Shown: piece by piece, positions 16,287 through 25,115 of the stretch | How the letters are laid out: the number at the start of each line of letters is the position of its first letter | Numbering within the stretch: the stretch's first letter is position 1 | Source of the DNA: Eubacterium sp. AF22-8LB | GTDB lineage: Bacteria > Bacillota_I > Bacilli_A > Erysipelotrichales > Erysipelotrichaceae | Assembly: GCF_003458715.1 (NCBI RefSeq) | Contig: NZ_QRVI01000009.1 | Location: 16,290-80,289 of the forward strand | Reading direction: 5' to 3' | Length of the DNA: 64,000 nt | The notes under the pieces: generated by a model | The model's input: the letters and a program-made list of their open reading frames with translations, nothing else | The model's database searches: none | Told to the model about the DNA's origin: nothing | Program-made: the position numbers and the translations under genes

Positions 16287-18050
16287 ATGGCATATCAAGC
16301 ATTATATAGAAAATATAGACCAAGCAATTTCGATGAAGTGGTTGGTCAAACACATATAATCCAAACATTGAAAAATGCGATTGTTCAAAATCGTATTGCA
16401 CATGCGTATTTATTTTGTGGACCTAGAGGAACTGGAAAAACTTCTATTGCGAAAATCTTTGCGAAGACTTTAAATTGTACGAATAACGAAGATGCTCCAT
16501 GTGGCATTTGTGAGAATTGTAAGATGGCTGCAAATGGGAGTCACCCTGATATTATTGAAATAGATGCGGCTAGTAACAACGGAGTCGATGAAGTACGAAA
16601 TCTGATTGATAAAGTGAAGTATGCACCTATGCAAGGTAAATACAAAATCTATATTATTGATGAGGTTCACATGATGACATCCGGAGCGTTTAATGCATTG
16701 TTAAAAACAATCGAAGAGCCACCTGCTCATGTAATTTTTATCTTTGCGACAACAGAACCAAATAAAGTATTACCTACAATCATTTCTCGTTGTCAAAGAT
16801 TTGATTTCAACAAAGTTAGTATTCAAGACATTAAGCATAGACTTTCTATTGTTTGTAAGAATGAAGGTATCGATATTGCTGAAGATGGTTTAACACTTAT
16901 TGCACAACTGGCGGATGGAGGAATGAGAGATGCATTATCTATATTGGATCAATGTGTTGCATATTGTTCTTCACATATTGATGTGAATGATATTCGTAAA
17001 ATTTATGGAGTCGTCACATCTGAAGATATTGGAAAATTATTTTATGCGGTATATAAAAAAGATGTAGATACATTTGTAAACGCAATTCAGAAATTTTCTG
17101 ATATGGGAATGGATATTAAGCGATTAACTGCTGATTTCATTCATATGCTTAAAGATAGTTTAATACTAGATTATTCAGAAAATTCAACATTAGTATCTGA
17201 TATGAATAAAAATATGATTCAGAAATATTTTAAAACAGCACCTGTAAATTTCAGAATTAAGTGTATGGATGAATTGATGGATACCTACAATAAGTATACT
17301 TATGCATCTAATGCATTAGATTATCTAGAAGCGTCTTTATTAAAAATATCAAGTTATTCATATGAAACAAAAGGATATGATTTACAAATGGACAATGAAC
17401 CTTCTCATGAAAATGTGGAAGATGAAGATTATGAAACATCATATGATGAGACTTCTGATAACTCAGATATTATTGAGAATAAGAACCAGATAGACGATAA
17501 AATAGAGGCTTCTGATAAATCTGAAATTTCTGATGTTTCACGTGAAACATTAAAACGATCAGAAAACACAAATAATAAAATCATATTAAATGATGATTTT
17601 GTAGTACAGCTACTAGTTGGCGCTACAAAAATGGAAAGAAACATTGATACAAGTAAATTCAATAATTTAGGACAATTCATATCAAGTTTAGAATTTGGAA
17701 AATATGCAGCAACATTAAGAAATAGTACTATTATGGCTAGTGGATCAAATTATATTGTGGTTTGTGTTGCAAGTGAAATATTCGCAAAACAAATTAATGA
17801 GTTTGAATTAAAGTATGGATATGAAGACTTTATGGAAGTATTACTAGGTAAAGCTAAGAAAGTATTCGCATTGGATAAAGTACAACAAACAAGAGTGTTA
17901 GATAGCTTTAAAGAGAAAATGATTAGTGGTAATCTTCCAGAACCATGTCAGATAAATTTAAAGAATAAACATACGGAAGATGAGAATCATATGAGTATTG
18001 AAGATCATATGAAAAGTTTGTTTCCAGACATAGAAATAAAAGAAGATTAG
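16287..18050 (+). CDS. dnaX: DNA polymerase III gamma/tau subunit
   Basis: AAA+ motor of the clamp loader. Walker A is GPRGTGKTSIAKIFAK. The zinc module has four Cys in CTNNEDAPCGICENCKM, and the Walker B/DExx-like box is IIDEVHMM. The arginine-finger region (SRCQRF) is also present. From about residue 365 an acidic, low-complexity linker (EDEDYETSYDETSDNSD) leads to the tau C-terminal domain. A perfect parS site lies within this linker. No ebfC/yaaK gene follows; recR starts 10 nt later. Confidence 0.96.
   Translation: MAYQALYRKYRPSNFDEVVGQTHIIQTLKNAIVQNRIAHAYLFCGPRGTGKTSIAKIFAKTLNCTNNEDAPCGICENCKMAANGSHPDIIEIDAASNNGVDEVRNLIDKVKYAPMQGKYKIYIIDEVHMMTSGAFNALLKTIEEPPAHVIFIFATTEPNKVLPTIISRCQRFDFNKVSIQDIKHRLSIVCKNEGIDIAEDGLTLIAQLADGGMRDALSILDQCVAYCSSHIDVNDIRKIYGVVTSEDIGKLFYAVYKKDVDTFVNAIQKFSDMGMDIKRLTADFIHMLKDSLILDYSENSTLVSDMNKNMIQKYFKTAPVNFRIKCMDELMDTYNKYTYASNALDYLEASLLKISSYSYETKGYDLQMDNEPSHENVEDEDYETSYDETSDNSDIIENKNQIDDKIEASDKSEISDVSRETLKRSENTNNKIILNDDFVVQLLVGATKMERNIDTSKFNNLGQFISSLEFGKYAATLRNSTIMASGSNYIVVCVASEIFAKQINEFELKYGYEDFMEVLLGKAKKVFALDKVQQTRVLDSFKEKMISGNLPEPCQINLKNKHTEDENHMSIEDHMKSLFPDIEIKED
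17534..17549. other. parS: parS centromere site inside dnaX
   Basis: TGTTTCACGTGAAACA, a perfect 16-bp palindrome identical to the canonical ParB/Spo0J binding site of Bacillus and relatives. It lies in the dnaX linker (coding for VSRET) about 13 kb from dnaA. Chance occurrence of an exact 16-mer is very unlikely. It implies a ParABS system in this genome, although parA and parB are not in the window. Confidence 0.92.
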
Positions 18051-18060
18051 AAGGTGAACT

Positions 18061-18648
18061 ATGTATCCTAAAACTTTTGATGATTTAATATATGAATTTC
18101 AGAAATTACCAGGTGTAGGAGCAAAAACAGCAGAACGTTATGCTTTTACAGTACTTGGGTGGTCTGAAGAAGAGATATCTGAATTTTCAGATATTTTAAG
18201 AGTCTTAAAAAAGAATGTGAAGAAATGTACTCGATGCGGAAACTTAACAGAGGGTGAACTATGTGACTTCTGTAATGATTCAAGTAGAAATCAGAATATC
18301 ATATGTGTGGTACAAAATCCAAAGGATATATCTACTATTGAGTCGATGCAGGAATATAATGGTGTGTACCATGTATTGGATGGATTAATTAATACACAGA
18401 AAGGAATTCTGCCAGATCAATTAAATATTATGTCTTTGGTAGACCGCATTAACAATGATACTGAAGAAGTGATATTAGCATTGGATCCAACAGTAGAAGG
18501 AGAAACAACATCACTTTATATATCTAAGCTATTAGAAGGGAAGTGTAGAGTCACTCGTCTGGCACATGGTATACCCGTAGGAAGCCATTTGGACTATACA
18601 GACGCAATGACATTGTTAAAAGCATTTGAAGGGCGTAAAAGCTCTTAA
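18061..18648 (+). CDS. recR: Recombination mediator protein RecR
   Basis: Works with RecF and RecO in RecA loading. It has an N-terminal helix-hairpin-helix (LPGVGAKTAERYAF), a C4 zinc finger (CTRCGNLTEGELCDFC), and a TOPRIM domain with ALDPTVEGETTSLYI. The C-terminal LAHGIPVGSHLDYTDAMTL is typical. Length 195 is normal. It is the second gene of the dnaX-recR operon and is followed by a strong terminator. Confidence 0.97.
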   Translation: MYPKTFDDLIYEFQKLPGVGAKTAERYAFTVLGWSEEEISEFSDILRVLKKNVKKCTRCGNLTEGELCDFCNDSSRNQNIICVVQNPKDISTIESMQEYNGVYHVLDGLINTQKGILPDQLNIMSLVDRINNDTEEVILALDPTVEGETTSLYISKLLEGKCRVTRLAHGIPVGSHLDYTDAMTLLKAFEGRKSS

Positions 18649-18656
18649 ATATGCTT

Positions 18657-18697
18657 AATCGTATGATATATTTATGACATATCATACGATTTTTTTA
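18657..18697 (+). terminator. Terminator after recR
   Basis: Perfect 13-bp stem AATCGTATGATAT/ATATCATACGATT, then TTTTTT. Confidence 0.9.
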
Positions 18698-18741
18698 TGT
18701 ATATATGATTTAAATAAGTAAATTCATATAATGTTTTATAA

Positions 18742-19313
18742 ATCATATGAACGTTGAGAATGAAAAGTATACAGGTAAAATTAATTATGTAAAATTGTTG
18801 AATTATAATATGAAAGGGGTATATAAATCATATGAAGTGCATGGAGAAGTAAAATATCTAAATATAAAATCACGCCAATCATATGATTGAAATATGACAA
18901 ATCCTATTCGATTTAATTAAAATTTAAATCCATGTGATTTTAATAAAGCTAGATATTTAAAATATGATTTCAAATATGATTTTAAAAACATGTGAATTTT
19001 AGTTCATATGAAGAAGAAAACAATAATTTTTAAATCATATGAACATAAATTTAGAATCTAAATATTCATATGAAAAGTGTAGCCTATAGGAAAATAAAAT
19101 GCCTGTTCATGTGAAATAAATATGAACATGTACAATAACTATAAAAGGTGTATAAGTTCAAATAGGATGATTCACGTGAGAAGGGTATGAAAAAAGAAGT
19201 ATTATGAGAATGTCAGATAAAATATATAGGAATTTCATATATTATTGTAGATTTATTTAAGAAACTATGATAGACTAATCGTGACTCGTTATAACATTAT
19301 TATGAATTTCATA
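18742..19313. repeat. Array of TTCATATGAA-type palindromes upstream of the coiled-coil gene
   Basis: Gene-free, highly AT-rich tract. Copies with a full TCATATGA core: 18743-18750, 18828-18835, 18879-18886 (inside the 14-bp palindrome CAATCATATGATTG), 19004-19011, 19035-19042 and 19066-19073. Close variants: AATCCATGTGATT near 18927, ACATGTGAA at 18988-18996, TTCATGTGAA at 19106-19115, TTCACGTGAG at 19171-19180, TTCATATATT at 19234-19243 and TATGAATTTCATA at 19301-19313, next to the ribosome site of the following gene. Spacing is irregular (about 30-120 bp). Further single TCATATGA copies lie in dnaX (17358, 17439, 17987, 18005), at 20344 and before mutL (25094). Confidence 0.8.
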
Positions 19314-19329
19314 GGAAGGGGACGTAAAT

Positions 19330-19878
19330 ATGCCTGAAGAAGCTTCAGCAATTGATGTTTATTATGATATGGATATTGCTCAGATATGCCAGCATTTTAA
19401 TAAATCCAGAAATACAGTGGATAAAGCAATCGCAAAACTTGTAAAAGACAACCCAGATAAAGATTGGAAATATAAAAATCCTGCAACTCGAAGAATAACA
19501 ATTAAAGCTGAAGGGGTAGAAAGGCTATCTACTTATTTTAGAAAAGAAAAACATGAAGTTTCTACAGTAGAAATGGAATTAAGATTTGAAAATGAGAAAT
19601 TAAAGGCTATTATAGAAGAAAAAGAGAAAGCGCAAGCACAGATCGAGCAATTATATCAAGAAAAATTAAAATTGGAAATTGAAAAAAGTAAACAAACATT
19701 TTTGATTGAAGCTCAATCAAAAGATGATAAAATATCTGAATTGGAATCTGAAAATCAGAAACTAAAAGAGATTGAAGAACGTTATAATAAGAATCAGGAA
19801 GAAATTGAAAATTATAAGAAAAAAGAAGAAGAATATAACTCTAAATCCTTCTTCTATCGATTAACACATAAATTTTAA
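19330..19878 (+). CDS. HTH plus coiled-coil protein, RacA/plasmid-Par-like architecture
   Basis: Function unproven. Residues about 1-70 form a DNA-binding-like domain: DIAQICQHFNKSRNTVDKAI is a good helix-turn-helix, followed by a wing-like stretch (WKYKNPATRRITIKAEG). Residues about 80-170 are almost continuous heptad-type coiled coil rich in Glu, Lys, Gln. A short aromatic/basic tail ends SFFYRLTHKF. At 182 residues, its size and domain order match B. subtilis RacA (chromosome anchoring) and staphylococcal pSK1 Par/DUF536 plasmid proteins. The upstream tract is full of palindromes, one (19301-19313) beside its GGAAGGGG ribosome site, suggesting binding and autoregulation. A simple repressor is the alternative. 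Confidence 0.75.
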   Translation: MPEEASAIDVYYDMDIAQICQHFNKSRNTVDKAIAKLVKDNPDKDWKYKNPATRRITIKAEGVERLSTYFRKEKHEVSTVEMELRFENEKLKAIIEEKEKAQAQIEQLYQEKLKLEIEKSKQTFLIEAQSKDDKISELESENQKLKEIEERYNKNQEEIENYKKKEEEYNSKSFFYRLTHKF

Positions 19879-20420
19879 TCATTCATAGCTCTAGCGATTT
19901 TGCTAGGGCAATTTTTTATCCATTTTAAGCCGTATTTTTCTAAGATTGAATTAAAAAAGTGGATTCCATCATGATCTGAAGTGTATTCATATTCAATTTC
20001 ATAATCTATTTTATGATTGTAAACAGTCTTATCTAAACATAATTCTCCATTTTCAAATTCATATACATTTCTTAAAGTAGTAAAACTTGCTATTGGATTT
20101 AAATTTTTAGGAATTTGATATTGATCAAACCAATTTAATATTTCTGGATCGTTAATTTCATTTATATTTTCAGTGTTGATCTCTTTTTCAAATTCATAGT
20201 GTGTATATTCATCTTTTCTAATTTTTAATGTGAATATTTTTTTGCCTTGAATTGTTCGGATTCGTACTGCACCATGTTGTTTTTTTACATCTTGATTATC
20301 TGTGTCAAAGTATGTGTTTGTCTGTATTATCGGATTATGAAAATCATATGAACGGAGTAATTCGTTATATGCTTTTTCATCAACCAATAATTTCAATTCT
20401 CTTTCAATATTATCGTACAT
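19875..20420 (-). CDS. CYTH-domain protein (triphosphate tunnel family)
   Basis: CYTH proteins bind triphosphates and divalent metal in a beta-barrel tunnel; many are inorganic triphosphatases. The N-terminal ERELKLLVD is the ExExK signature. Charged strands follow (GAVRIRTIQGKKIFTLKIRK, HYEFEKEI, ELCLDKTVY, YEIEYEY). Length 181 fits the YjbK-like Firmicute group. It converges with the preceding gene, overlapping it by 4 nt, and diverges from nadK with about 50 bp between. The substrate cannot be assigned from sequence. Confidence 0.85.
   Translation of the reverse strand: MYDNIERELKLLVDEKAYNELLRSYDFHNPIIQTNTYFDTDNQDVKKQHGAVRIRTIQGKKIFTLKIRKDEYTHYEFEKEINTENINEINDPEILNWFDQYQIPKNLNPIASFTTLRNVYEFENGELCLDKTVYNHKIDYEIEYEYTSDHDGIHFFNSILEKYGLKWIKNCPSKIARAMND
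19888..19917 (+). terminator. Terminator after the coiled-coil gene
   Basis: Stem GCTCTAGC/GCTAGGGC (one G-T pair), then AATTTTTT. It lies within the 3' end of the convergent CYTH gene. Confidence 0.8.
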
Positions 20421-20474
20421 TCATATCACCCATAAATATGTTACAATAGATTCAATAAAAGAGGAAGTGATTTG

Positions 20475-21248
20475 ATGCGTTTCAGTTTAGTAGACAGAGG
20501 AGACGATAATTCAAAAAGAGTAGCAGAAACTCTAAAGAAAAAATGTATTGCCATTGGATGGGAGTATGATGAAGAAAAATCTGAAATCATCTTTTCTGTT
20601 GGTGGAGATGGTACTTTATTAAGAGCAATTCACACATATATAGATAGATTGGATGAAATTCAGTTTGTTGCGATACATACGGGTAATTTAGGTTTTTTTA
20701 CAGATTATACACAAGATGAAGTGGATCATTTAGTATATGATTTACAGCATAATAAACCCAGAATTGAAGCGTTTAATTTATTGCAAATGGATCTTCCACA
20801 AGTTAATGAGACTTTATATGCATTAAACGAAGTTCGTATAGAGAGTTTAGCTAAAACATTGGTTTTAGATATATCAATTGACGATGAATTTTTCGAAAGT
20901 TGTCAAGGTTCAGGAATTTGTGTTAGTACACAATCAGGTTCTACAGCAGTGAATCGTGCATTGAAAGGTGCTGTAGTTGATCCGGGATTAAAAGTGCTTC
21001 AATTATGTGAAATCATGCCAATATCACATAAGAATCACCATTCCCTAAAAAATCCATATATTATGAATGATACAAGAAAAATTGGTGTTCGAGGAGATAC
21101 TTTGGCATATGCACATGTATGTTACGATCATTTAGAAAGAGATTTAGCATCTATTTCTGAAATCATCATTCATTCGAGCGAAAAAAAAGTACGATTTGCA
21201 AGATACCGTACTTATTCTTACTTAACAAGATTAAAAAATCTATATTAA
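20475..21248 (+). CDS. nadK: NAD kinase
   Basis: Phosphorylates NAD to NADP. The GGDGT motif reads SVGGDGTLLRAIH (about residue 40), then HTGNLGFFTD, LNEVRIES (NE motif) and GSGICVSTQSGSTAVNRAL. Length 257 is normal for the small Firmicute enzyme. ATG 20475 is preceded by GAGGAAG; the TTG codon just before it could also serve. It converges with the RodA-like gene. Confidence 0.95.
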   Translation: MRFSLVDRGDDNSKRVAETLKKKCIAIGWEYDEEKSEIIFSVGGDGTLLRAIHTYIDRLDEIQFVAIHTGNLGFFTDYTQDEVDHLVYDLQHNKPRIEAFNLLQMDLPQVNETLYALNEVRIESLAKTLVLDISIDDEFFESCQGSGICVSTQSGSTAVNRALKGAVVDPGLKVLQLCEIMPISHKNHHSLKNPYIMNDTRKIGVRGDTLAYAHVCYDHLERDLASISEIIIHSSEKKVRFARYRTYSYLTRLKNLY

Positions 21249-22459
21249 CTTCTAGAACGATTCAATCGAATCGTTCTTTTTGATGCGGGAGAAATGTTTA
21301 AAATAATAGCAAATGATATAAAATATGAAAGAATACTACTTCCTCCATAGGATATAAGTGGAAGGGTAATACCGGTGATTGGTAACAATCCAACAATCAT
21401 TCCTGTGTTTTGAAGTTGTTGATATAATAGCATAGCAATGATACCAATAACGACAAATCGATCTTTTCGGCTTTTTGTAGCATAAGCGATTTTACATAAA
21501 TAAATATCTAACAGCAGACAAAGTAATAGAATAAATGTTGTTCCGATAAAGCCAAAACATTGGCCGAATGCTGCAAAAATGAAGTCGGTATGTGCTTCTG
21601 GAATTGAAATGATATTTGCTTGTAAACCATATCCGGTAAGCCCTGCACTACCTAATGATAATAAAGCGGTATAAAGCTGGTTAGAACTACCGCGAATGTT
21701 ACTTTCTGGCTCTAGCCATGCATCAATTCTTTGGAGTTTATAAGAAGAAATAAATGAAGAAAGAATTTCCGGATGTTCAAAATATAAGAATAAGAATGTG
21801 CATACTACAATAACTACGAAAGCAAAGATTCCAATGATATATTCCTTACGAATTCCACTACAACATAATAAAACGAAAATGTTGAAGGTAATGATGATAC
21901 ACACGCCAGTATCAGGTTGCATCATAATCAAGAATAATGGTGGAAATAATACTTTAATAATTTTCCATAGTAATAATAAATCGTCTTTATGAGATGGGTT
22001 TGGATGTTCGTTTTGATGGTCAACGATGATTTGAGAAACCAATATGATAAGTACGATTTTTATAAATTCACTCGGTTGAAAACTACCAATCAAAGGCAAT
22101 TGAAACCATGAAATGGCACCATTTACTTCGTTTGCGAAAGGCAATGAAAAACCAATGATGTTAAATAATAAGCGAGAAAAGAACAAATAAATTAGACAAA
22201 GCATCAATATCTTGTATGCTACATTCATATAAGAATATATTTTTTTATTCTGAACGTTTGAAAGGATAAACATAGTTATGAATCCAACAACAAACCAGAA
22301 TAATTGTCGTAATAAATAAGAATTTCCACTTCCAGATTTTATCAAGTTAAATGAATTGTATAACGCAAAACAACTGGTCATACCAAAAAGGATTAATATA
22401 AGAATCAAACCAATGTCAAACTGGATAGATTTATTTTTCCATTGAATTGTTTGTTTCAT
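21245..22459 (-). CDS. RodA/FtsW/SpoVE-family peptidoglycan polymerase
   Basis: SEDS-family glycosyltransferase that polymerises lipid II with a class B penicillin-binding partner. About ten membrane segments fill its 404 residues. Family motifs are QPSEFIKIVLIILVSQII, MMQPDTGVCIIITFNIFVLL (the conserved PD near the membrane centre) and the C-terminal GITLPLISYGGSSILSYF. A single gene not in a division cluster favours a RodA (elongation) role, but FtsW cannot be excluded. Confidence 0.88.
   Translation of the reverse strand: MKQTIQWKNKSIQFDIGLILILILFGMTSCFALYNSFNLIKSGSGNSYLLRQLFWFVVGFITMFILSNVQNKKIYSYMNVAYKILMLCLIYLFFSRLLFNIIGFSLPFANEVNGAISWFQLPLIGSFQPSEFIKIVLIILVSQIIVDHQNEHPNPSHKDDLLLLWKIIKVLFPPLFLIMMQPDTGVCIIITFNIFVLLCCSGIRKEYIIGIFAFVVIVVCTFLFLYFEHPEILSSFISSYKLQRIDAWLEPESNIRGSSNQLYTALLSLGSAGLTGYGLQANIISIPEAHTDFIFAAFGQCFGFIGTTFILLLCLLLDIYLCKIAYATKSRKDRFVVIGIIAMLLYQQLQNTGMIVGLLPITGITLPLISYGGSSILSYFISFAIILNISPASKRTIRLNRSRS
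21254..21282 (+). terminator. Terminator between nadK and the RodA-like gene
   Basis: Perfect 10-bp stem AGAACGATTC/GAATCGTTCT, loop AATC, then TTTTT. It overlaps the 3' end of the opposing gene. Confidence 0.88.
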
Positions 22460-22544
22460 CAGAAAACCTCCTTATTCAATAATCTTAATTATAACATATT
22501 TATTGTGTTTTTTTGGTATAATAGTCCTGTTAGGAAGATGATTT

Positions 22545-25085
22545 ATGGCAGAAAAAAAATATACACCAATGATGCAACATTATTTACAAATGAAAGAAGA
22601 AAATCCGGATGCGATTCTATTTTATCGTTTAGGTGATTTTTATGAAATGTTTTTTGAAGATGCAAAATTGGTTTCGCAAGAATTAGATTTGGTATTAACA
22701 GGAAGAAGTGCAGGCGTAGAAGAAAAGGTTCCTATGTGTGGAGTGCCTTTTCATGCGGCCAATTCATATATTCAAAGACTTGTAAAAAAAGGGTATAAAG
22801 TTGCGATTTGTGAACAACTAGAAGATCCATCTACCGCAAAAGGATTAGTAGATCGAGGAATTATTAAAATAATTACACCAGGAACTTATATGGATGCAAC
22901 AATGGATGCCAAGTCAACAAACTATATGGCATCTTGCGATGTTTCGAGTTTTGAAATCACAGTCATCTATTGCGAATTAAGCACGGGTGAGTTGAAGTAT
23001 CAAACATTACAGAGATCTTTAGTGGCACTGCAAAAGGCATTGTTAGAACAAAATGTAAGTGAACTTGTTTGCCCAATGACAATGGATAAAAAATGGATGG
23101 CTGCTCTAGAAGAAATGGATACAATGCTCATTTCAAAACATAAAAAGGCAAATATTGATTCTGAGGATTTACCTCTATTAAATGGAATTGAATCAGAGTC
23201 ATTAAAAGAGGCATTCGCATTGTTGATGGCTTATTTAAAAGACACACAAAAACAACATATCGATCATTTTTTACCAATAGAATCTATGGATAAAGATAAA
23301 GTATTGGTGATGGATTATGAGACTAAGAATCATTTAGAGCTTGTTTATAGTCAATCAACAAATGCAAAAGCGGAAAGTTTATGGTCTTTTATGGATAAAT
23401 GCCAAAGTGCGATGGGATCTCGAATGTTAAAGAGATGGATTGAATATCCCTTAATTGATGTTGAAAAAATTGCGAAAAGGCAAGAAGCGGTAAAAGATTT
23501 AAAAGAAAACTTTATGTTAAGAGAGAATCTGAAAGAACATTTAGTTTACGTTTATGATATGGAACGTTTAGCCAGTCGTATGGCTTATGGAAATGCGAGT
23601 CCTAGAGATGTGTTACAGCTTGTAGCTACATTAGAACATGCCAAACCAATATTAGATTTAGCTTCTTCATTAAATTCATATCCAGAATTTTTGAGTGTGC
23701 CATCATGCCAAGACTTATATAATGAAATAAAAAATGCAATTGTTGAAAATCCACCATTAACATTAAAAGAAGGTGGCGTCTTTAATGATGGCTATAACCA
23801 AGAATTGGATGAAGTAAGAGAGATTGCGAAGAAGGGCAAAGATTTTATTTTAGAACTTGAAGCTAAGGAACGCGAAAGAACGGGAGTAAAGTCTTTAAAA
23901 ATTGGATATAATCGTATTTTTGGATATTTCATTGAAGTTCGAAATGGTAACTTAGGAAATATCAAAGAGGAATTTGGGTATCATACAAAGCAAACATTGA
24001 CGAATGCGACTCGATTTATTACGCAGGAATTAAAGGAAAAAGAAGATCAAATATTGCATGCACAAGAAACGAAGGTAAAATTAGAACAGACTTTATTTAC
24101 GAATTTATTGTTAAGAATCAAAAGGGATTTGTTTGATTTACATGCATGTGCACAAGCGTTGGCAACAATTGATGTACTTGTTTCTTTAGCTATTTTGGCA
24201 AGTGAAAAAGGATATGTATGCCCGACCTTCCATCCGAATTATGAAGTAAATGTGGTAGAAGGAAAACACCCTATTTTGGATGACCGTATGAAGAAAAAAA
24301 GATATGTTTCTAATGATTGGAAAATGTCAAAAGATGAGCATATCCAATTAATTACGGGGCCAAATATGGGTGGTAAATCAACGTATATGCGTCAAAATGC
24401 ATTGTTAGTGGTCATGGCACAAATGGGAAGCTTTGTTCCTGCTAAAAAAGCTGAATTACCAATCTTTGACCGAATATTTACTAGAATAGGTGCATCCGAT
24501 GATATTTTGACAGGAAAAAGTACTTTCATGGTTGAAATGATGGAAGCTAATGTTGCCTTACGCTACGCCACAAAGCATTCTTTGATTCTGTTTGATGAAA
24601 TTGGACGTGGAACCGCAACATATGATGGTATGGCATTGGCACAAGCGATGCTTGAATATATTGATGAAGCTATTGGTGCAAAAACACTTTTCTCGACTCA
24701 CTATCATGAATTAACGGATTTAGAAGCAGAACATAAATCAATGCGTAATGTTCATGTTGATGTAAGAGAAGAAAAAAATGAAATTGAATTCAGATATCGT
24801 GTTGTCGATGGTAAAGCAGATAAATCATACGGAATTAATGTTGCTAAATTAGCTCATTTGCCTAAAGTTGTTTTAGATCGAGCAGCGCAACTTTTATCAA
24901 ATTATGAAAATCAAGAAACAAATCAAAGTTATCAACCAAGCTTATTTGTCATGGATCAAGTTCAACCAGAAAAATCGATGCTCTTACAACGATTACAGGA
25001 ATTGGATATTGATTCGATGTCTCCAAGAGAAGCTTTAGATTGTTTATATGAGTTAAAGAAACTTAGTGAAAAAATCGATTCATAA
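22545..25085 (+). CDS. mutS: DNA mismatch repair protein MutS
   Basis: Recognises mismatches as a dimer. The N-terminal mismatch-binding domain has the Phe-x-Glu motif in YRLGDFYEMFFEDA (about 25-38). The ATPase has Walker A TGPNMGGKSTYMRQ, Walker B LILFDEIGRGTATYDG and a downstream STHYHEL. The C-terminal helix-turn-helix and a short tail follow. Length 846 is normal. It heads the mutS-mutL-miaA-tcdA run. Confidence 0.98.
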   Translation: MAEKKYTPMMQHYLQMKEENPDAILFYRLGDFYEMFFEDAKLVSQELDLVLTGRSAGVEEKVPMCGVPFHAANSYIQRLVKKGYKVAICEQLEDPSTAKGLVDRGIIKIITPGTYMDATMDAKSTNYMASCDVSSFEITVIYCELSTGELKYQTLQRSLVALQKALLEQNVSELVCPMTMDKKWMAALEEMDTMLISKHKKANIDSEDLPLLNGIESESLKEAFALLMAYLKDTQKQHIDHFLPIESMDKDKVLVMDYETKNHLELVYSQSTNAKAESLWSFMDKCQSAMGSRMLKRWIEYPLIDVEKIAKRQEAVKDLKENFMLRENLKEHLVYVYDMERLASRMAYGNASPRDVLQLVATLEHAKPILDLASSLNSYPEFLSVPSCQDLYNEIKNAIVENPPLTLKEGGVFNDGYNQELDEVREIAKKGKDFILELEAKERERTGVKSLKIGYNRIFGYFIEVRNGNLGNIKEEFGYHTKQTLTNATRFITQELKEKEDQILHAQETKVKLEQTLFTNLLLRIKRDLFDLHACAQALATIDVLVSLAILASEKGYVCPTFHPNYEVNVVEGKHPILDDRMKKKRYVSNDWKMSKDEHIQLITGPNMGGKSTYMRQNALLVVMAQMGSFVPAKKAELPIFDRIFTRIGASDDILTGKSTFMVEMMEANVALRYATKHSLILFDEIGRGTATYDGMALAQAMLEYIDEAIGAKTLFSTHYHELTDLEAEHKSMRNVHVDVREEKNEIEFRYRVVDGKADKSYGINVAKLAHLPKVVLDRAAQLLSNYENQETNQSYQPSLFVMDQVQPEKSMLLQRLQELDIDSMSPREALDCLYELKKLSEKIDS

Positions 25086-25091
25086 TATGAA

Positions 25092-25103
25092 ATTCATATG
25101 AAT
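25092..25103. promoter_or_regulatory. Perfect ATTCATATGAAT palindrome between mutS and mutL
   Basis: A 12-bp palindrome of the same type as the array at 18.7-19.1 kb. It lies immediately before the mutL ribosome site (GGAGGTG). It may be an isolated binding site of the same protein or chance. Confidence 0.4.
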
Positions 25104-25115
25104 GGAGGTGTGAAA

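Noticed and set aside
19171..19180. parS-like TTCACGTGAG in the palindrome array
   Set aside because: It lacks the outer parS bases and fits better as a variant of the TTCATATGAA repeat.
18742..19313. CRISPR array
   Set aside because: The repeats are short palindromes with irregular spacing, there are no uniform spacers, and no cas genes are near.
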